Below are positions 1 to 6,371 of a stretch of DNA of 13,787 nucleotides, piece after piece (positions within the stretch are counted from its first letter, which is position 1; each line of letters begins with the position of its first letter). The stretch spans positions 7,289-21,075 of the forward strand of contig DBPJ01000003.1 in the NCBI GenBank assembly GCA_002304855.1, in the 5' to 3' direction. This DNA is from Caryophanales bacterium UBA1423. GTDB taxonomy: Bacteria > Bacillota_I > Bacilli_A > RF39 > UBA660. The notes below the pieces were generated by a model, which was not told where the DNA came from, ran no database searches, and worked only from the letters and a program-made list of their open reading frames with translations. The position numbers and the translations under genes are program-made.

Positions 1-1673
1 TCAACTAAATCAATAGCATTTATGACCGTTTCTAAGGCTAATTTATATTCACCTTTATTAAATAATATTTCGGCATTATTTAAGCCTTGCTCAACTTGTA
101 ATTTTAAACTGCGATAGCGATTACCATAAACAATAGCCATTTCAACTAACATCGCCGTTTTAACCATTTCATTAGTTGTATTATATAATTTTAATACTAA
201 ATCTCTAGCGGTATCTACTCTAATATTTAATACTTTAATGGCAATTGGTTTCTTTTCTAATTCTACCCTAATATTTCTGATTGATTCATTGGCTTCTTTT
301 AATTGAATATAATAATTATTTGGAATAGTTGGTAATTTATAAGTTCTCATTTGGGTTTTAGCTTTATTTAGTAATGATTGAATATCTTCAAGTTGTTCAA
401 TTGCTCTCATTTCATCTTCATGCATGCTACCAATAGTTTGTAATTTAATATCTAAATCATCTTCTACTTTAACTAAACAGAGCATAAGTTGTTCTAATTC
501 TTTAGCTAATTGGGAATAAGGCCATGTCTTCTTCTGACGATGTTCATTAATAGTATTAAATTCTTCATTCAATACTTCAATTTCTTTTTTTATACTATCA
601 AGTTCAGCTAATTCTTCTTCAGATAGATCATAATTATATTTAATACTTTCAATTTGAACATAAATGTTAGTCATAATTTTATTAACATTAGTTATTTTTT
701 TCTTAACCGCCGAATAATTTTCTTCAAAAGCACTCTTCTGTAATTTTTCATTCTCAAAATCAATAAATAAAGAATCAAAATAATCTAATATGGTCTTTAA
801 TTCAAATAAACTATCTTCAAAATTAAGTACTTTAGCGCGATCAAGAATACTACTTATTTTTTTATTTACTTCACTGATATTATATTCAATATTTAAATAA
901 TCTAATAAATACCCATCACGTTGCATTTTTTTATACATCGAAGTAACTTCTTCAATCTTTTTAGGAATTAACGTATGAGCCATTAAAACAATACTAGGAC
1001 CCTCTTCAATAATGACACTCATATTGTTAATCATTTCATCTAAAGCTTTGACAATATGAATAACTTCATCATAATTATTATTGTCCATGTATTCTTCAAA
1101 TTCTTGGAAACGTTTTTGAATATTTTCCATTTGCAATTCAATTGATTTAGTTAGCTCACCATAATCTTCTTTATTGTTATCAAATTTAATCATCAATTCA
1201 CGGAAAATAGCTTTATATTTAGTAATGATATTGCGATTTTTTTCTTCATTTAAAATGATCGCTTTAATCTCATTTAAAATTAGATTAGCCTTAGTTTTAG
1301 TTTTATATATTTCCATCTCAATTTTGGCCATCTTATAAGTAACCCCTAAATAATCTTTTTGTTCCATTAAATAATCTAAATCTAAAATCATATCAGAGAT
1401 GCGAGCAATATTTTCTTCCTTAAGCTTTTCAAATTCATTGTGCCATTCATTATATTTTTCTTCTAATTTTTCATTCTTCACAATTGGTTGAATTTTAGAT
1501 AATTCCGATAAGACCGGAATACTAGTAATGAGATTTTTTTCTTTCTCTAAATTCTCAATAGCTTTTTTATATTTATTAATATTATATTTTTGAATAATAG
1601 TTAAAACTATCGTTATTAAGATAACGGCTATAGTAAAATAAGTCCACATTAACAATACTACATTATCCATCAT
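1..1673 (-). CDS. ezrA: Septation ring formation regulator EzrA (3' end cut by window)
   Basis: EzrA is a membrane-anchored negative regulator of FtsZ ring assembly that restricts division to midcell and links FtsZ to wall synthesis in Firmicutes. The frame is open from 1673 to the window edge with no stop, giving 557 codons. Residues 8-28 form one hydrophobic segment with a short N-terminus; the rest is charged, helical, spectrin-like coiled coil, the EzrA architecture. Recognisable family blocks are an early EEKYNEWHNEFEKLK stretch and, near the visible end, KKPIAIKVLNIRVDTARDLV followed by LFNKGEYKLALETVINAI. EzrA is usually about 560-575 residues, so only a few codons should be missing. 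Two ATGs stand in tandem (1673 and 1670); a GGGGTG Shine-Dalgarno sits just upstream and suits the second slightly better. It diverges from rpsD. Identity is from remembered family sequence and topology. Confidence 0.9.
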   Translation of the reverse strand, partial: MMDNVVLLMWTYFTIAVILITIVLTIIQKYNINKYKKAIENLEKEKNLITSIPVLSELSKIQPIVKNEKLEEKYNEWHNEFEKLKEENIARISDMILDLDYLMEQKDYLGVTYKMAKIEMEIYKTKTKANLILNEIKAIILNEEKNRNIITKYKAIFRELMIKFDNNKEDYGELTKSIELQMENIQKRFQEFEEYMDNNNYDEVIHIVKALDEMINNMSVIIEEGPSIVLMAHTLIPKKIEEVTSMYKKMQRDGYLLDYLNIEYNISEVNKKISSILDRAKVLNFEDSLFELKTILDYFDSLFIDFENEKLQKSAFEENYSAVKKKITNVNKIMTNIYVQIESIKYNYDLSEEELAELDSIKKEIEVLNEEFNTINEHRQKKTWPYSQLAKELEQLMLCLVKVEDDLDIKLQTIGSMHEDEMRAIEQLEDIQSLLNKAKTQMRTYKLPTIPNNYYIQLKEANESIRNIRVELEKKPIAIKVLNIRVDTARDLVLKLYNTTNEMVKTAMLVEMAIVYGNRYRSLKLQVEQGLNNAEILFNKGEYKLALETVINAIDLV

Positions 1674-1692
1674 GGTCACCCCACTGTTACTA

Positions 1693-1708
1693 CGCTTTTA
1701 TTTTACCA
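1693..1708 (-). promoter_or_regulatory. Extended -10 promoter for ezrA
   Basis: On the minus strand a TGG triplet (1706-1708) directly precedes a TAAAAT -10 box (1700-1705), the extended -10 pattern. No good -35 is visible at 16-18 nt. The predicted start near 1693 would give ezrA a short leader of about 20 nt. It lies back to back with the rpsD promoter, about 50 bp away. Confidence 0.45.
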
Positions 1709-1757
1709 TATTTCCAATATTTTTTCATACATTTTACGATTTAACCGTAAATTTTTA

Positions 1758-1786
1758 TTGACTATCTTTGAATTTATGAATATAAT
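1758..1786 (+). promoter_or_regulatory. SigA-type promoter of rpsD
   Basis: A TTGACT -35 box (1758-1763) and a perfect TATAAT -10 box (1781-1786) are separated by exactly 17 nt. The predicted start near 1793 gives a leader of about 173 nt before rpsD, far longer than translation needs. This is the strongest sigma-A-like promoter in the window, as expected for a ribosomal protein gene. Confidence 0.85.
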
Positions 1787-1792
1787 TTATAT

Positions 1793-1965
1793 GTGCGTAT
1801 GCAAATGACAGCGTTATTTTGAAATTTATAACGTGTTAGTAGCCATTTATAATGGTTATATCAGTACCTGACAGCTGTTAAGTGAGGATATATAAATACT
1901 AACACCCTATAAATTGGCTTAATAACCGTCCTTGTTTAAGCAACTTAAAAGAAGGAGGGAAAGAA
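1793..1965 (+). ncRNA. Structured rpsD leader, probable S4 autoregulatory RNA
   Basis: The leader folds by eye into a multibranched element. A hairpin (1812-1817 with 1828-1833) leads into a perfect 9-bp helix (1833-1841 with 1897-1905). That helix encloses a CCATT/AATGG hairpin (1843-1855) and a helix 1857-1862 with 1887-1892, whose loop contains a GACAGCTGTTAAGTGAGG segment. A further hairpin (1917-1922 with 1936-1941) has CCTT in its loop, which could pair with the Shine-Dalgarno. In Bacillus, rpsD is known to be repressed by its own product through a leader resembling the S4 site in 16S rRNA; the position and multi-helix layout here fit that class. The match to the family is inferred, not computed. 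The Shine-Dalgarno AAGGAGG (1952-1958) lies 7 nt before the ATG. Confidence 0.65.
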
Positions 1966-2568
1966 ATGGCAAGATATACTGGACCTGAGTATAAGAAATC
2001 ACGCCGTGTTGGCTTCTCAATTTTAGAAAGTGGAAAAGAACTTGCTAGAAAACCATATGGACCAGGGCAACATGGTAGAGACAAAAAAGCAAAACCATCT
2101 AACTATGGTCTTCAATTACAAGAAAAACAAAAAATAAAATTTATGTATGGTTTAAATGAGCGCCAATTCCGTAAGACGTTTGAAGAGGCAACTAAAATGC
2201 GCGGCATTGCTGGTGAAGACTTTTTAAAATTACTTGAAAGTAGACTTGATAACTTAGTTTATCGCATTGGTTTTGCCACCACTAGAAGAGCGGCTAGACA
2301 ATTAGTTAGTCATGGCCATGTCCTAGTAAATGGTAAAAAGGTAGACATTCCATCATATAGCGTAAAACCCGGATCAACAATTACGTTAAAAGATGATATG
2401 AAAGAAAATTCAGTAATCAAAAGCGCACTTGAAGCTCAAACTAATAGAGTTGAATATATTAGCTATGATGATGCTAAAAAAGAAGCAACTTATATTAGAT
2501 TACCTGAAAGAAGCGAATTAAGTGCTGACATCAATGAATCACTAGTGGTTGAATTCTATAGTAGATAA
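1966..2568 (+). CDS. rpsD: 30S ribosomal protein S4
   Basis: S4 is a primary binder of 16S rRNA that nucleates 30S assembly and, in Bacillus, represses its own mRNA. The 200-residue length and full-length family sequence are typical: an N-terminal MARYTGPEYKKSRR block, the YGLQLQEKQK segment, an S4 RNA-binding domain around residues 93-155 containing the ESRLDNLVYR and RRAARQLVSHGHVLVNG motifs, and the LPERSELSADINESLVVEFYSR C-terminus. There is no cysteine at all, so this is the zinc-independent (C-minus) form. The start is fixed by a near-perfect Shine-Dalgarno 7 nt upstream. It is monocistronic: its own promoter and structured leader in front, a strong terminator directly behind. It is transcribed toward the deoC-tyrS operon. 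Confidence 0.98.
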   Translation: MARYTGPEYKKSRRVGFSILESGKELARKPYGPGQHGRDKKAKPSNYGLQLQEKQKIKFMYGLNERQFRKTFEEATKMRGIAGEDFLKLLESRLDNLVYRIGFATTRRAARQLVSHGHVLVNGKKVDIPSYSVKPGSTITLKDDMKENSVIKSALEAQTNRVEYISYDDAKKEATYIRLPERSELSADINESLVVEFYSR

Positions 2569-2570
2569 TA

Positions 2571-2603
2571 AAAAAGCTATGATCTTAACGATCATAGCTT
2601 TTT
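2571..2603. terminator. Bidirectional intrinsic terminator
   Basis: A perfect 14-bp stem (2571-2584 with 2590-2603) has a 5-nt TTAAC loop and is A-rich on one flank and T-rich on the other. It therefore gives a hairpin plus U-tract on both strands. It begins 2 nt after the rpsD stop codon and ends 4 nt before the end of the convergent small membrane protein gene, so both transcripts probably stop here. Confidence 0.92.
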
Positions 2604-2607
2604 CTTT

Positions 2608-2952
2608 TTATTCTTCTTTTTTACGATTTAAGGTATAGATAGTTGAACCTACAATGATAACATTACTAAGAGCTACTAATAGGCCACGGCGATTGTAATA
2701 ATTATCTCTTTTGCGAGTAGTTTTATAATTATTATATTGAGATTGACATGGTTCTTCGCTATCTTCTTCCGTGTGCTCTTTAAAGAAGCCACAGCGTTCT
2801 GCCTTAAATTCCTCATAGGTCAAAATTGGTTCTGGCATAAGCATAGTTATAAAATTGTTAGCACAAATAGCTAATGCACCAACAAACCATAATAACAAAA
2901 TGCCATTCATGATTTTTAAGAATATGTTTTTCTTGCTACTAAATAGATTCAT
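2608..2952 (-). CDS. Small membrane protein with two TM segments, unknown function
   Basis: I do not recognise this family. The 114-residue product has a basic N-terminus, a hydrophobic segment at about 12-36, a charged loop of about 50 residues, a second hydrophobic segment at about 88-107, and a basic tail ending NRKKEE. The positive-inside rule predicts both ends in the cytoplasm and the loop outside. The loop is acidic (EEDSEEP) in its first half, then basic, and holds two cysteines (54 and 69) that could form a disulfide. A good AAGGAGG Shine-Dalgarno precedes the ATG. It is the last gene after deoC and tyrS, 30 nt behind tyrS, and should be cotranscribed under the T-box. Nothing in the sequence links it functionally to tRNA charging. 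Confidence 0.8.
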   Translation of the reverse strand: MNLFSSKKNIFLKIMNGILLLWFVGALAICANNFITMLMPEPILTYEEFKAERCGFFKEHTEEDSEEPCQSQYNNYKTTRKRDNYYNRRGLLVALSNVIIVGSTIYTLNRKKEE

Positions 2953-2982
2953 TTTCTTCCTCCTTAGTTTAATTATATCACT

Positions 2983-4224
2983 TTAAATATGCTTTATTAA
3001 ATAATACTTTTTCTTACCGCGTCTAATAACCGTATATTCATGATTAATAGCATTAGTTTTTGTTACGAGATAGTTAATATCATTAACCCTATTACCATTG
3101 ACACTAATAGCATTACTTTCAACTAATTCTTTAGCTTCTCTTTTAGAACTAGTAATATTAGTTTGAACTAATAAAACAACAATATTAATATTATCACTTA
3201 TTTCCCCGACAAAAACATCACTTAAAGCATCTTCTATTTCATTACTAGTTAGTTGACTGACCTCACCATTAAATAAAATTTCAGTTATTCTTAGGGCATT
3301 TTCATAAGCTTCTTGACCATGAACAAATGTAACTATTTCACGCCCTAATACTTTTTGGGCTTCTCTTAACTCTGGTTCATTAATTACTTTTTGTTCTAAA
3401 ACTTCAATTTCTTCTTTTGAAAGTAAAGTTAACATCTTTAAATAATTGATGACATCTTTATCTTGAGTATTGATAAAATATTGATATAAAGCATAAGCTG
3501 AAGTTCTATTTTCATCTAACCATAAATTACCTGATTCACTTTTACCAAACTTTTTACCATCAGCTTTCGTAAGTAGTGGTGAACTTAGTCCTAAGACTTC
3601 GGTATTGTCGCCTAAAATTTTACGAATTAATTCAAGACCAGCGGTAATGTTCCCCCATTGTTCAGACCCCCCAAATTGTAGTTTACAATTGTAATGTTTA
3701 TATAAATGTAACCAGTCGAGAGCTTGAATGATCATATATGAAAACTCAGTAAAGGAAATTCCCCCCTCTAAACGAGTAGCTACAGTATCTTTGGCTAACA
3801 TATAATTGACGGTAAAATGTTTGCCATAATCGCGTAAAAACTCAATGACATTAATTTTTGATAACCAGTCATAATTATTGACATAAATAGCATTAGGTAA
3901 ATATTTTTTAAATTGAGTTTTTATTTTATTGGCATTGGCTAATGTTTCTTCAAGGGTTAATAATTTTCGTTCACTACTACGACCACTTGGATCCCCAATT
4001 AAACCAGTACCACCACCAATTAAGACAATTGGTTGATGACCATATTGTTCAAGAAAACGAAGGCGCATAATTTGCACTAAATGACCAATAGTAAGTGAAT
4101 CAGCCGTTGGATCAAAACCACAATAGAAAGTAATTTTTTCATCATTTAATAACTTTTTAGCTAATTCTTCATTACTAACATCTTTAATTAAACCACGCCA
4201 TTTTAACTCTTCAAATAAGTTCAT
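2983..4224 (-). CDS. tyrS: Tyrosine--tRNA ligase
   Basis: Class I aminoacyl-tRNA synthetase that activates tyrosine with ATP and charges tRNA-Tyr in the cytoplasm. The 413 residues are the normal length for the bacterial form. Visible are the CGFDPTADSL block (35-44), a HIGH-like motif TIGH (45-48), D78 in GDPSGR, the tyrosine-site residues Y163, Q167 and D170, the GGSEQWGN block (185-192), KMSKS as KFGKS (225-229), and a C-terminal S4-like RNA-binding domain (about 345-400). The first His of HIGH is Thr here; the codon is ACT. The ATG overlaps the deoC stop as ATGA, and its GGAGGAG Shine-Dalgarno lies inside deoC, so the two are translationally coupled. Expression is probably set by the upstream T-box responding to uncharged tRNA-Tyr. 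Confidence 0.97.
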   Translation of the reverse strand: MNLFEELKWRGLIKDVSNEELAKKLLNDEKITFYCGFDPTADSLTIGHLVQIMRLRFLEQYGHQPIVLIGGGTGLIGDPSGRSSERKLLTLEETLANANKIKTQFKKYLPNAIYVNNYDWLSKINVIEFLRDYGKHFTVNYMLAKDTVATRLEGGISFTEFSYMIIQALDWLHLYKHYNCKLQFGGSEQWGNITAGLELIRKILGDNTEVLGLSSPLLTKADGKKFGKSESGNLWLDENRTSAYALYQYFINTQDKDVINYLKMLTLLSKEEIEVLEQKVINEPELREAQKVLGREIVTFVHGQEAYENALRITEILFNGEVSQLTSNEIEDALSDVFVGEISDNINIVVLLVQTNITSSKREAKELVESNAISVNGNRVNDINYLVTKTNAINHEYTVIRRGKKKYYLIKHI

Positions 4225-4871
4225 TTTGCACTCTCCTCCATTATTTTAACACCGCTGCTAGTACCTATTCGGCTAGCGCCAGCTTCAATATATTTAATTG
4301 TATCTTCATAAGTTCTAATACCACCACTAGCTTTTACTTCTAAAAGATCTCCGGCATGAGCTTTCATCAATTTTACAGCTTCAATGGTAGCACCACTTTC
4401 ACTAAAACCAGTTGAAGTTTTAATAAAATTAACAAATTTATTTCTACATATTTCACACATCTTTATTATTTCAATATCATCTAAATATGATATTTCAATG
4501 ATAATTTTTAAAATATGGTCAGAAGCAGCTTTTACTAACTCTTCTACTTCTTTTTCAAGATATTCATAATTTTTAGCTTTTAAAGCGCCAATATTAATAA
4601 CCGCATCAACTTCATCAGCTCCATTTTTTAACGCCTGTTTAATCTCATATACTTTAGTTTCAATTGTATTAGCACCAAGTGGAAAACCAATAACTGTTCC
4701 AATAGCTACATTACTCTTTTTTAATAAAGCTTTAGCTTTTTTAACATAACATGGTTGCACACATACTGACGCAAAATCGTAGTTTAAAGCCTCTTGACAT
4801 AATTTTTCAATATCAACTTCTGTTCCTATTGGTTTAAGATAAGTGTGATCAATATATTTATTTAGTTCCAT
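4221..4871 (-). CDS. deoC: Deoxyribose-phosphate aldolase
   Basis: DeoC cleaves 2-deoxy-D-ribose 5-phosphate to glyceraldehyde 3-phosphate and acetaldehyde, feeding deoxynucleoside catabolism into glycolysis. The 216-residue TIM-barrel is the usual length for the Firmicute form. Catalytic residues are intact: D89 in EVDAVINIG, the Schiff-base lysine K151 in FIKTSTGF, and K180 in EVKASGGIR (equivalents of E. coli D102, K167 and K201). The start follows YIDHTYLKP at the expected N-terminus, with a GAGGG Shine-Dalgarno. The gene sits directly behind a T-box terminator and overlaps tyrS by 4 bp. Its transcription should therefore rise under tyrosyl-tRNA starvation, which is odd for a nucleoside-catabolic enzyme. 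No other deo genes are in the window. Confidence 0.96.
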   Translation of the reverse strand: MELNKYIDHTYLKPIGTEVDIEKLCQEALNYDFASVCVQPCYVKKAKALLKKSNVAIGTVIGFPLGANTIETKVYEIKQALKNGADEVDAVINIGALKAKNYEYLEKEVEELVKAASDHILKIIIEISYLDDIEIIKMCEICRNKFVNFIKTSTGFSESGATIEAVKLMKAHAGDLLEVKASGGIRTYEDTIKYIEAGASRIGTSSGVKIMEESAK

Positions 4872-4888
4872 TTTATCCCTCTTTCTAT

Positions 4889-4916
4889 AAAAAAACGTCC
4901 TTAAATTTAAGGACGT
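4889..4916 (-). terminator. T-box regulated intrinsic terminator
   Basis: An 8-bp ACGTCCTT/AAGGACGT stem (4909-4916 with 4895-4902) with a 6-nt loop is followed on the minus strand by a run of T (4889-4894). Its 5' arm supplies the CGTCCTT needed for the alternative antiterminator with the T-box, so the two structures are mutually exclusive. Confidence 0.92.
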
Positions 4917-5104
4917 TTTATACGCGGTACCACCTTAGTTCATAATAAAAATATTATGCCCTCTATTTCTTAACGCAAGTCGCGATTTAACTCCACATGC
5001 GTAATTCATTATATAACTTTGTTTAGTTTGCACCAACCACTAAATCTCTATATTCAACATTATATAATTACTTAACATGCTTCATCGTCAAATAATATAT
5101 CTAT
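4889..5104 (-). ncRNA. T-box riboswitch, tyrosine specificity
   Basis: On the minus strand a canonical T-box sequence (AAGGTGGTACCGCG, 4923-4936) precedes a strong terminator (4895-4916). Stem I closes as 7 bp (5087-5093 with 4985-4991). Above the AGUA/GAA loop-E internal loop lies a 10-bp helix. The 3' side of that loop reads GAA-U-UAC-G, giving a UAC (Tyr) specifier at 5001-5003 followed by a purine. A stem III hairpin (CATAATA/TATTATG) precedes the T-box. In the antiterminator AAGG pairs with CCTT, and the UGGU bulge fits an ACCA tRNA end, consistent with discriminator A of tRNA-Tyr. Uncharged tRNA-Tyr should stabilise the antiterminator and allow read-through into deoC-tyrS. A UUA (Leu) reading one base earlier is possible but is followed by C. 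Confidence 0.93.
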
Positions 5105-5126
5105 ATTGTTATTATATTATAACAAT
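5105..5126. repeat. Inverted repeat over the T-box promoter -10
   Basis: ATTGTTAT (5105-5112) and ATAACAAT (5119-5126) form a perfect 8-bp inverted repeat with a 6-bp spacer. It covers the -10 hexamer (5111-5116) of the T-box promoter and reaches the predicted start near 5104. The geometry is operator-like, but AT-rich palindromes are easily found in this genome and no repressor gene is nearby. Confidence 0.5.
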
Positions 5127-5139
5127 TTTGAAAAAGCAA
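5111..5139 (-). promoter_or_regulatory. Promoter of the T-box-deoC-tyrS operon
   Basis: On the minus strand a TTGCTT -35 box (5134-5139) and a perfect TATAAT -10 box (5111-5116) are spaced by 17 nt. The predicted start near 5104 lies about 11 nt before the closing helix of T-box stem I. The -35 box begins only 4 bp after the deacetylase stop codon, and no clear terminator separates the two units, so some read-through from upstream is possible. Confidence 0.75.
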
Positions 5140-5142
5140 ACG

Positions 5143-6081
5143 CTATTTAATAATCTTGGCACTTTCATAAAATAATGGTAAAAAGATATAATCTCTTCTT
5201 TTTAGTTCTTCAATCATTGTCGGTAAAGCTAATAAAGTACTATAACTAAAGTCATGCATTAAAATAACTGCTATCTTTTTATCATTTATACCATTTAAAA
5301 CATTATTAAGTACTGAGGTGGGTGTTGGATAGCCTCCAGAATCACCAGTTGAAACATTCCAATCAATATAACCATAATTAAGAGTTCTTAAGCGTTTTAA
5401 AATTTCAGTTCGATAACCCGATTTAGCGGTCATGCTTCCCCCTGGAAACCTCACAATATTAGTTGTAACTCCTGTTTTTGTTTGTAAAAACTTTTCTTGT
5501 TTTATAACATCATTAATGAAGGAATCGACACTATTATATAATCCTCTTTTAATAGCATGTGAATAAGTATGATTACCAATCGTATGCCCACTATCAGCAA
5601 TTCGTTTATAGATAGGTTCAAGTATAGGATTAGGTTTCCCAATTAAAAAGAAAGTGGCCAAAATATCATAATTATCCAATATATCTAAAAAGGATGGTGT
5701 ATATTGACTATATGGCCCATCATCAATAGTTAAATATGCTATCTTTTTAGTTCCTTTCCCTTGCAATACTAATGTTTCATAAGCCAAAGCGTTGTCAAAA
5801 AACTGTTGCTTAATAGTTAATATTTTTTGGTCAAGACCTTTTAAATCTTCAATTTTTACTTCCAAAGTTGATAATTCCTGTAGTTTTTTACCATGGGTAT
5901 CTTCAATGTTAGATAACAATTGTTCATGTATGGCAATTTCATAAGCTTTTAAATAATTAAGATTTAATAACAGGAAAATTATACATGCATTTAAAATTAG
6001 AAGTAGAAATATTAATAAGGAAGAAAATAATTTTATTTTTATTTTAATAAATCCTCTAAGATTTGATTTTGTCTTACCCAT
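5143..6081 (-). CDS. Membrane-anchored polysaccharide deacetylase (NodB homology domain)
   Basis: Carbohydrate esterase family 4 type protein, expected to remove N- or O-acetyl groups from a wall or surface polysaccharide outside the cell. The 312 residues comprise a basic N-terminus, one membrane segment (about 18-41), a predicted coiled coil (about 48-97), then a NodB domain (113-312). Its motifs are intact: TIDDGP (118-123, catalytic and metal Asp), HTYSH (171-175, the two metal His), RFPGG (211-215), DWN (240-242) and LMHD (274-277, catalytic His). The start has a GAGGAG Shine-Dalgarno 8 nt upstream and lies 43 bp inside the preceding gene, implying coupling. The exact substrate (peptidoglycan GlcNAc or another glycan) cannot be told from sequence. 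Confidence 0.92.
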   Translation of the reverse strand: MGKTKSNLRGFIKIKIKLFSSLLIFLLLILNACIIFLLLNLNYLKAYEIAIHEQLLSNIEDTHGKKLQELSTLEVKIEDLKGLDQKILTIKQQFFDNALAYETLVLQGKGTKKIAYLTIDDGPYSQYTPSFLDILDNYDILATFFLIGKPNPILEPIYKRIADSGHTIGNHTYSHAIKRGLYNSVDSFINDVIKQEKFLQTKTGVTTNIVRFPGGSMTAKSGYRTEILKRLRTLNYGYIDWNVSTGDSGGYPTPTSVLNNVLNGINDKKIAVILMHDFSYSTLLALPTMIEELKRRDYIFLPLFYESAKIIK

Positions 6082-6314
6082 TTTTGATACTCCTCAATTT
6101 GTTTTTCTTTTTCCTTATTAATTTCTTTTGCTTCTAATTCTAATTTTAAAATTGTCTCCGCAATATCATTTAATTGTTCATATCTTTCAGTTACTTCGGT
6201 TGTTAAAGTTGTTAGTTTTTGTTGTTTTTCATAATAGCTAATGTAATTAAACAACGAATAGATAATACTACCCCCTAACACCAAAAACAACCAATACTTA
6301 ATAATTTTTTTCAT
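6039..6314 (-). CDS. Small TM plus coiled-coil protein, unknown function
   Basis: I do not recognise a specific family. The 91 residues are a basic start (MKKIIKY), one hydrophobic segment (about 7-25), then an almost continuous, highly charged coiled coil (about 28-80) that should lie outside the membrane. This is the DivIC/FtsB-like topology, but the C-terminal domain of DivIC is absent and I see no decisive motif, so that label is not justified. The last 43 bp overlap the start of the deacetylase, which itself has TM plus coiled coil before its enzyme domain; the two may pair through their coils. The Shine-Dalgarno is weak (AGTAGG almost touching the ATG). It is the first gene of its operon, behind a good promoter. 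Confidence 0.75.
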   Translation of the reverse strand: MKKIIKYWLFLVLGGSIIYSLFNYISYYEKQQKLTTLTTEVTERYEQLNDIAETILKLELEAKEINKEKEKQIEEYQKWVRQNQILEDLLK

Positions 6315-6341
6315 CCTACTTCACTACTTTCAACAATTATT

Positions 6342-6370
6342 ATCTTAACATAAATTTAACTATGTAACAA
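6342..6370 (-). promoter_or_regulatory. Promoter for the coiled-coil/deacetylase operon
   Basis: On the minus strand a TTGTTA -35 box (6365-6370) and a TAAGAT -10 box (6342-6347) are spaced by 17 nt, with a TGT just upstream giving an extended -10. The predicted start near 6335 leaves a leader of about 20 nt. It begins 2 bp from the stop of the upstream ATPase gene; no terminator hairpin lies between them. Confidence 0.65.
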
Positions 6371-6371
6371 A

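Noticed and set aside
1899..2084. Minus-strand open frame across the rpsD start
   Set aside because: It is antisense to the ribosome site and N-terminus of S4 and has no start signals.
4384..4569. Plus-strand open frame inside deoC
   Set aside because: It overlaps a complete, catalytically intact aldolase gene and has no ribosome site.
5105..5126. The palindrome as a terminator for the deacetylase gene
   Set aside because: The stem is all A/T apart from one G-C pair and is not followed by a clear T run on the minus strand.
6039..6314. Calling the 91-residue protein DivIC or FtsB
   Set aside because: Only the topology agrees; there is no diagnostic motif and the C-terminal domain of DivIC is missing.
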